From Burkholderiaceae bacterium (GTDB lineage Bacteria; Pseudomonadota; Gammaproteobacteria; Burkholderiales; Burkholderiaceae_C), in assembly GCA_017999135.1 (NCBI GenBank), contig JAGOBT010000031.1:1-13597 (forward strand): a DNA stretch of 13,597 bases, given 5' to 3'. This document shows positions 8,984 through 13,597 of the stretch, in pieces (positions within the stretch are counted from its first letter, which is position 1; each line of letters starts with the position of its first letter). The notes beneath the pieces were generated by a model. It made no database searches. It was not told the DNA's origin and worked only from the letters and a program-made list of their open reading frames with translations. The translations under genes were made by a program, and so were the position numbers.

Positions 8984-9741
8984 GCGCCGCCTCCGAGCCG
9001 GGCGCGCCAATCGCCCAGGCGGGCGTGGTCGGTCAGGTCGACCTGCAGCGGCGTGATCGACACGCAGCCGTTGGCGGTGGCGTGGAAATCGGTGCCGGCG
9101 CCGGCTTCACGGGCGTCGCCAGCCGGGCCGATCCAGTAGATGGGCTCGCCGCGCGGGTTGGTCTGGCGGATCACCGGCTCGCTGGCATGGCGGCGGCCCA
9201 GGCGGGTGACCTGGCGTGGCAGCAGATCGGCATCGGCGCGGTTGGGGATGTTCACGTTCAGCAGGAACGGCTCGGCCGGCAGGCCCTGGGCCAGGAGTTG
9301 CTGCACCAGGCTGCGCACCACGCGGCCGGCGGCATCCACATGGGCCCAGCCCTTCTCGGCCTGCGAGAAGGCGATGGCCGGCACGCCGAACAGGTAACCC
9401 TCCATCGCAGCGGCCACGGTGCCGGAATAAAGCGTGTCGTCGCCCATGTTGGCGCCCTGGTTGATGCCCGAGAGCACCAGGTCGGGCCGGTAGCCCAGCA
9501 GGCCGGTCAGCGCCACATGCACACAATCAGACGGCGTGCCGTTCACGAAGCGCACGCCCGGCAGGCCGGCGCCGGCCGAGAACACCTGCAGCGGCCGGCT
9601 GAGCGTCAGCGCGTTGGACGTGCCGCTGGCGTTCTGCTCGGGCGCGATCACCTCGATCTGGCCCAGCCCCTGCACCGCCTGCACCAGGGCCGCCAGGCCG
9701 GGGGCGAGATAGCCGTCGTCGTTGGAGATCAGGATGCGCAT
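8980..9741 (-). CDS. surE: 5'/3'-nucleotidase SurE
   Basis: SurE is a divalent-metal-dependent phosphatase that removes 5' or 3' phosphates from nucleoside monophosphates and short polyphosphate, linked to stationary-phase survival. The 253-residue product matches family length. Metal ligands are all present: Asp8 and Asp9 in [16 protein letters not shown], Ser39 in [15 protein letters not shown], and Asn94 in [19 protein letters not shown]. The conserved core continues through [16 protein letters not shown]. The ATG at 9741 gives the invariant MRILxSNDDG start; the upstream extension to 9768 has no homology to the family. There is no Shine-Dalgarno, but TACAAT lies 9 nt upstream, so the 5' UTR may be almost absent. 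surE heads the surE-pcm-nlpD cluster and shares a 100-bp divergent promoter region with the quinone oxidoreductase gene. Confidence 0.96.
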   Translation of the reverse strand: MRILISNDDGYLAPGLAALVQAVQGLGQIEVIAPEQNASGTSNALTLSRPLQVFSAGAGLPGVRFVNGTPSDCVHVALTGLLGYRPDLVLSGINQGANMGDDTLYSGTVAAAMEGYLFGVPAIAFSQAEKGWAHVDAAGRVVRSLVQQLLAQGLPAEPFLLNVNIPNRADADLLPRQVTRLGRRHASEPVIRQTNPRGEPIYWIGPAGDAREAGAGTDFHATANGCVSITPLQVDLTDHARLGDWRARLGGGA

Positions 9742-9750
9742 GGGAGCGCG

Positions 9751-9756
9751 ATTGTA
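9751..9756 (-). promoter_or_regulatory. Predicted -10 box for the surE cluster
   Basis: TACAAT on the minus strand ends 9 nt before the surE ATG, which predicts a start point within about 0-3 nt of the ATG. No convincing -35 hexamer is found 16-18 bp upstream. Confidence 0.45.
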
Positions 9757-9800
9757 GGCACCCGTCACCCGGGCGACGGGTGGGGTTCACCGGCCGTGCC

Positions 9801-9806
9801 TAACAT
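9801..9806 (+). promoter_or_regulatory. Possible -10 box for the quinone oxidoreductase gene
   Basis: TAACAT lies 35 nt before the ATG at 9842, back to back with the surE -10 on the other strand. The -35 region is not recognisable. Confidence 0.35.
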
Positions 9807-9841
9807 CCAACACCCTCGCCGACAGCCCCCAAAGGATTCCC

Positions 9842-10819
9842 ATGCATGCCTGGATGTGCCACAACCCGATCGGGACCGACGCCCTGCAATGGGAGGAAGT
9901 GCCCACCCCCGCACCAGGCGCCGGCCAGGCGCTGGTGGCAGTGAAGGCGTCGAGCCTGAACTTTCCCGACATCCTGATCTGCCAGAACAAGTACCAGTTC
10001 AAGCCCACCCCGCCCTTCGTGCCAGGCAGCGAATACGCCGGCGTGGTCGAGTCCGTGGGTGACGGCGTCACCAACGTGAAGCCGGGTGACCGGGTGATGG
10101 TGATCGGCGGCACCGGCGGCTTCGGCACCCATGCCGTGGTGCCGGCCGAGAAGCTGGTGCCGATGCCCGCGGGCATGAGCTTCGAGCACGGCGCCGCCTT
10201 CCTGATGACCTACGGCACCACCCAGCACGCGCTGCTCGACCGCGGCCAGCTGAAGGCCGGCGAGACCGTGCTGGTGCTGGGCGCCGCCGGCGGCGTGGGC
10301 ACCGCGGCGGTGCAGATCGCCAAGGCAGCCGGCGCGCGCGTGATCGCCGCCGCCTCCACCGACGCCAAGTGCGCGTTGTGCAAGGAGATCGGCGCCGATG
10401 AGACGATCAACTACAGCACCGGCAACATCCGCGATGCGCTGAAGGCGCTGACCGGCGGCAAGGGCCCCGACGTGGTCTACGACCCGGTGGGCGGCGATCT
10501 GGCCGAGCCGGTGTTCCGCTCGATCGCCTGGCGCGGCCGCTACCTGGTGGTGGGCTTCGCCGGCGGCGGCATTCCGGCGCTGCCGCTGAACCTGAGCCTG
10601 CTCAAGGGCGCGGCCATCGTCGGCGTGTTCTGGGGTGATTTCGTGCGGCGCGAACCCGCCAACTTCCAGCGTGATCTGCAGCAGCTGGCGCAGTGGTATG
10701 CCGAAGGCAAGGTCACGCCGGTGATGGACAAGACCATGCCGCTGTCCGAACTGCACGCCGCCTATGCCCGCATGGGTGCACGCCAGGTGGTCGGCAAGCT
10801 GGTGCTGTTGCAACCGTAA
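9842..10819 (+). CDS. Zinc-free medium-chain dehydrogenase/reductase, NADPH:quinone oxidoreductase family
   Basis: Members of this family transfer hydride from NAD(P)H to quinones or enone substrates in the cytoplasm. The 325-residue product has the GroES-like N-terminal domain (ASSLNFPDILICQNKY at 36-51, then FVPGSEYAGVVESVGDGV) and a Rossmann domain with the nucleotide loop VLVLGAAGGVGTAAVQIAKA (143-162). GADETINYSTGNIRDAL (184-200) and YDPVGGDL (213-220) follow. The zinc-binding cysteines and GHE motif of alcohol dehydrogenases are missing, which fits the quinone oxidoreductase branch. The C-terminus RQVVGKLVLLQP is typical. AAGGA 5 nt upstream supports the start. It is a single gene between divergent surE and the downstream two-component pair. 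Substrate is not deducible; acryloyl-CoA reductase-like or enone reductase roles remain possible. Confidence 0.9.
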   Translation: MHAWMCHNPIGTDALQWEEVPTPAPGAGQALVAVKASSLNFPDILICQNKYQFKPTPPFVPGSEYAGVVESVGDGVTNVKPGDRVMVIGGTGGFGTHAVVPAEKLVPMPAGMSFEHGAAFLMTYGTTQHALLDRGQLKAGETVLVLGAAGGVGTAAVQIAKAAGARVIAAASTDAKCALCKEIGADETINYSTGNIRDALKALTGGKGPDVVYDPVGGDLAEPVFRSIAWRGRYLVVGFAGGGIPALPLNLSLLKGAAIVGVFWGDFVRREPANFQRDLQQLAQWYAEGKVTPVMDKTMPLSELHAAYARMGARQVVGKLVLLQP

Positions 10820-10836
10820 CAGCTGGTGTCAGCGGG

Positions 10837-10882
10837 CACCCCGTCCTGCGGGCCTGGGGTGTACACGGCCGCCGGAAGGCCG
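10837..10882 (+). terminator. Tandem hairpins after the oxidoreductase gene, weak terminator candidate
   Basis: A CACCCC/GGGGTG stem (10837-10842 with 10856-10861) is followed by a CGGCC/GGCCG stem (10866-10870 with 10878-10882) and then CTCTTCT. The structures sit 17-63 nt after the stop. The T content after the second hairpin is too broken for a strong intrinsic terminator. Confidence 0.35.
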
Positions 10883-10893
10883 CTCTTCTGCGC

Positions 10894-10899
10894 TAGCAT
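10894..10899 (+). promoter_or_regulatory. Possible -10 box for the two-component operon
   Basis: TAGCAT within GCGCTAGCATGCGC lies 20 nt before the regulator ATG. Transcription would begin near 10906 and the very short leader would still contain the GGGAG ribosome site at 10907-10911. No -35 was recognised. Confidence 0.3.
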
Positions 10900-10919
10900 G
10901 CGCGGCGGGAGATCCAGCC

Positions 10920-11663
10920 ATGGCCGTGAAGGTCCTCATCCTTGAAGACAACCCCGTGGCGCGCAGCTTCCTGTGCCGCGTGGTGCGCGAAAGTTTCAGC
11001 GACACCATCGCCATCACCGAAGCCGGTGACCTGGAGACCGCGCGCGCGCAGGTCAACCTGGCCGGCGGCGCCAGCGGCCTGCACGGGGTCGACCCGTTCA
11101 AGCTGATCCTGGTCGACCTGGAACTGCCCGACGGCAACGGCATGGAACTGCTGGCCGAGCTGACGCAGTACCCCGCCACCAAGATCGTCACCACGCTGTA
11201 TTCCGACGACGACCACCTGTTTCCGGCGCTGCAGTGCGGCGCCGATGGCTACCTGCTGAAGGAAGACCGCTTCGAGGTGCTGGTGGAAGAACTGCAGAAG
11301 ATCGTGCGCGGCCAGCCGCCGCTGTCGCCGGCCATCGCCCGGCGGCTGCTGACGCACTTCCGCCAGGGCGGGCGGGCCGATCGCCCCGCGCCGGATTCGG
11401 GCTTCAGCACCTCGCCCGACATGCTGACCACCACCAGCGCACCGGTGCCCATCGGCAAGGTGCCCGACCATGAGCGCCTGACCCCGCGCGAGAGCGAAGT
11501 GCTCACCTACCTGAGCAAGGGCTTCACGATCAAGGAGATCGCCAGCCTGATGGGCATCAAGTGGTTCACCGTCAACGACCACATCAAGTCCATCTACAAG
11601 AAGCTCAACGTGTCCAGCCGGGCCGAAGCCGCCGTGCTGGCCACCAAGCAGGGCCTGGTTTGA
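10920..11663 (+). CDS. Two-component response regulator, NarL/LuxR type
   Basis: This 247-residue cytoplasmic transcription regulator would be switched by phosphorylation. The receiver domain (~3-130) has the acidic pocket Glu9/Asp10 (VLILEDN), phospho-acceptor Asp66 (LILVDLELPDGNG), switch threonine Thr92 (IVTTLYS) and Lys114 (YLLKED). A Pro/Ser/Thr-rich linker (~150-184) leads to a LuxR-type helix-turn-helix (~186-243: LTPRESEVLTYLSKG, IKEIASLMGI, TVNDHIKSIYKKLNV). The start has GGGAG 8 nt upstream; the frame is open further upstream to 10764 but that would overlap oxidoreductase coding. A histidine kinase gene begins 14 nt downstream on the same strand, so the two are almost certainly a cognate pair. 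The receiver has a small extra loop around 48-58 (LAGGASGLHGV). Target genes are unknown. Confidence 0.93.
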   Translation: MAVKVLILEDNPVARSFLCRVVRESFSDTIAITEAGDLETARAQVNLAGGASGLHGVDPFKLILVDLELPDGNGMELLAELTQYPATKIVTTLYSDDDHLFPALQCGADGYLLKEDRFEVLVEELQKIVRGQPPLSPAIARRLLTHFRQGGRADRPAPDSGFSTSPDMLTTTSAPVPIGKVPDHERLTPRESEVLTYLSKGFTIKEIASLMGIKWFTVNDHIKSIYKKLNVSSRAEAAVLATKQGLV

Positions 11664-11677
11664 CCGCCCGCTGAGCC

Positions 11678-13597
11678 ATGGCCGGGCTTGCGCCGCCACC
11701 GGCCCACGGCCACGGCTCCCGCCCACCGCCCGAACAGCCTCCCCACATTCCGCCCGATTCATCCTGGGTGGACACCGCCGTGGGCCCGCGGCGGCGCCCC
11801 CGCCCGCAGCCGCCGGCCGAGCGGGTGCGCCAGCTGCTGTGGCTGGGCCTGCTGGGCGCGGCGGTGGTGGCACTGTGGCTGCGGCTGCTGGCGTCCGAGC
11901 CGCACCTGCCGCTGGTGCTGCAACCGGCCGCAGACGGCCGCATCCTGCTGGCCGCCAGCACCGACCCGGCCCTGCAGCCGGCCGTCGGCCAGGCACTGCA
12001 GGCCCTGGTGCTGGCCGATGGCCGCCGCCTGGCCGCCGGCCACGCGCTGCTGCCCCATTCCCCCCGCTGGGTGGCCGACGACACGACGCGCCGCGCGCTG
12101 CTGGCCCAGCGCGCCTGGCTGGGCCAGGCGGTGCAGCAGGCCCGGGTGATCGCCGAGTTCGATGGCGGCCATCAGGTGGCCGTGGCGCCGCGCCCGCGTG
12201 GCCTGGGCGGCCTGGGCGCGCTGGCCTGGGGGGTCAGCACACTGGCGCTGGCGCTGTTTCTGGCCGCGGTGGTGACCGTGCTGGCCCAGCCGGGCGCGGC
12301 GGCCGCGGTCTACCTGGTGCTGGCCACGGCGCAGGCGCTGACCCTGCTGCTCATCGCCGCCGGCAGCGGGCCCGGCCTGGGGGTGCCGGCCGGCCTGGCG
12401 CTGACCGAGCCGGGCTGGCGCCTGGCGCTGGACGGGGTGACCGCCGCCGCGCTGGTGCATGTGCTGCTGCTCTACCCGCGCCGCCATCCCACAGCGCCTG
12501 GGCTGGCGGCACTGGCCTGGGGTGCCATGCTGGCGGGCCTGGCCGGACTGCTGCTGACCCAGCCGCCCGGGCTGTGGTGGTGGGCCCAGGGCCTGCTGAT
12601 CACCGCCGGCGTGGCCGCCGCCTGCCTGCTGCGCCGGCGCCCGGGCGCGCCGCGGCACCCGCTGGCGCGGCTGCTGCAGCGCCTGGTGCTGGCCGGCACC
12701 GCCACACTGGCGCTGCTGAGCCTGGGCATCGGGCTGGTGGCCGATGGCGGTGCGGCATCCGACCAGCTGGCCACCTTGGGCTCGCTGGCGTGGACGGTGT
12801 TCCTGGCGTCGCTGCTGATGCTGGGGCCGTTCCTGTCGCGCTCACGCCAACTGCTGCGTGAATTTGCGCTGCTGGCCGGCGTCAGCACCGTGGCGGCCTC
12901 GCTGACGCTGCTGTTCCTGGCGATCTTCGGCCTGCACCCGCTGGCGGCGCTGGGCCTGGCGCTGGGGGTGTCGCTGGGGGTGTACCTGGCAGCGCGGCCC
13001 TGGGTGCTGCACCAGCTGGCCGGCCCCGGCCAGCGCAACGCCGAGCGCATGTTCGACAGCGTCTACCGCGCCGCCCGCGCACTGGAGCAATCGCCCGGCC
13101 AGGCGGGGCAGCAGCTGGGCGCCCTGCTGCGCGAGGTGTTCGACCCGCGCGAGGTGGCCCGCAGCCAGCGCACCGCCTCGCGCGTGCGGGTGGCGGCCGA
13201 CGGCTCCACCCTGGTGGTGCCGGTGCCCCAGCTCAGCGGCCAGCCCAGCGGCACGCTGGTGCTGCGCTATGCCCAGCAGGGCCGGCGCCTGTTCACCCAG
13301 GCCGACGGCCAGCTGTGCGAGCGCCTGCTGGAACAGCTGGGCCGCGCCGTGGCCTACGACCGCGCGGTGGAGCACGGCCGCGCCGAGGAGCGCGCCCGCA
13401 TCGCCCAAGACCTGCACGACGACATCGGTGCCCGCCTGCTGACGCTGATGTACAAGGCGCCGAACGACGAGATCGAGGAGTACATCCGCCACACGCTGCA
13501 GGACCTGAAGACGCTGACGCGCGGCCTGGCGGCGGGCAACCAGCGCCTGTCGCATGCCGCGGCGGAATGGAAGGCCGACATCACCCAGCGCCTGCAC
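11678..13597 (+). CDS. Multi-spanning membrane sensor histidine kinase, partial (C-terminus outside the window)
   Basis: The frame from ATG 11678 is open for 640 codons to the right edge. A Pro/His/Arg-rich cytoplasmic tail (~1-50) precedes TM1 (~52-72). An unrecognised segment of about 105 residues (~73-178) follows, presumably extracytoplasmic, then about nine further hydrophobic helices between ~180 and 440. A cytoplasmic stretch (~450-560), possibly GAF-like, leads to the H-box ERARIAQDLHDDIGARLL, whose His580 is the expected phosphorylation site (HisKA_3/NarX-like class, the usual partner of LuxR-type regulators). The ATP-binding domain lies beyond the window. The gene starts 14 nt after the regulator's stop with no good Shine-Dalgarno, which suggests coupling. 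A later GTG start (codon 31 or 50) would drop the low-complexity tail and cannot be excluded. The signal sensed is unknown. Confidence 0.85.
   Translation, partial: MAGLAPPPAHGHGSRPPPEQPPHIPPDSSWVDTAVGPRRRPRPQPPAERVRQLLWLGLLGAAVVALWLRLLASEPHLPLVLQPAADGRILLAASTDPALQPAVGQALQALVLADGRRLAAGHALLPHSPRWVADDTTRRALLAQRAWLGQAVQQARVIAEFDGGHQVAVAPRPRGLGGLGALAWGVSTLALALFLAAVVTVLAQPGAAAAVYLVLATAQALTLLLIAAGSGPGLGVPAGLALTEPGWRLALDGVTAAALVHVLLLYPRRHPTAPGLAALAWGAMLAGLAGLLLTQPPGLWWWAQGLLITAGVAAACLLRRRPGAPRHPLARLLQRLVLAGTATLALLSLGIGLVADGGAASDQLATLGSLAWTVFLASLLMLGPFLSRSRQLLREFALLAGVSTVAASLTLLFLAIFGLHPLAALGLALGVSLGVYLAARPWVLHQLAGPGQRNAERMFDSVYRAARALEQSPGQAGQQLGALLREVFDPREVARSQRTASRVRVAADGSTLVVPVPQLSGQPSGTLVLRYAQQGRRLFTQADGQLCERLLEQLGRAVAYDRAVEHGRAEERARIAQDLHDDIGARLLTLMYKAPNDEIEEYIRHTLQDLKTLTRGLAAGNQRLSHAAAEWKADITQRLH

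Noticed and set aside
7915..10062. 715-codon plus-strand open frame across nlpD, pcm and surE
   Set aside because: It spans three conserved minus-strand genes and their junctions and has low-complexity Arg/Ala/Gly/Pro sequence.
10893..11996. 367-codon minus-strand open frame opposite the response regulator and kinase start
   Set aside because: Shadow of two strongly supported plus-strand genes.
12842..13597. 251-codon minus-strand frame reaching the right edge
   Set aside because: Antisense to the kinase; Gln/His/Arg/Leu-rich sequence with no motif, while the plus frame has a full H-box.

Overview
The window is high-GC, gene-dense DNA with long shadow ORFs antisense to the true genes. Protein content and gene order point to a betaproteobacterium of the order Burkholderiales, perhaps the Rubrivivax/Leptothrix/Ideonella/Aquabacterium group. 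This placement rests on recalled family resemblance, not on a search. I see no tRNA, rRNA, CRISPR array, insertion sequence or phage gene, and no gene-free stretch over 300 bases.

Left part (1-3617, minus strand): the N-terminal 620 codons of carB run off the left edge. carA lies upstream of it and overlaps it by 8 bases; together they make carbamoyl phosphate for pyrimidine and arginine synthesis. Upstream of carA is a small HbpS/GlcG-family gene. The glcG-carA gap holds an extended -10 box and a 16-bp palindrome that look like a regulated carAB promoter with a leader of about 140 nt. A divergent gene for a Bax-inhibitor-1/YccA membrane protein (3763-4461, plus) ends at a good intrinsic terminator.

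Middle part (4527-9741, minus strand): transcription runs surE, pcm, nlpD, then an orphan periplasmic amino-acid-type binding protein with its own terminator, then rlmD. surE-pcm-nlpD is the classic stationary-phase/repair cluster that is followed by rpoS in many proteobacteria. Here the slot after nlpD holds the binding-protein gene instead. surE and rlmD have -10-like boxes 9 and 6 nt from their start codons and no Shine-Dalgarno sequence, which suggests leaderless or near-leaderless mRNAs. A TAAAAT box inside the end of pcm may be a separate nlpD promoter.

Right part (9842-13597, plus strand): a zinc-free quinone oxidoreductase-like MDR enzyme is followed by a two-component pair. The pair is a NarL/LuxR-type response regulator and, 14 nt downstream, a multi-spanning sensor histidine kinase. 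The kinase is cut by the right edge just after its phospho-acceptor histidine. The kinase's sensor region is the least familiar protein sequence here.

I found no strong evidence of a new defence, mobile or biosynthetic system. The points most worth a second look are the kinase/regulator pair, the gene in the rpoS slot, the leaderless-start candidates and the carA operator-like palindrome.
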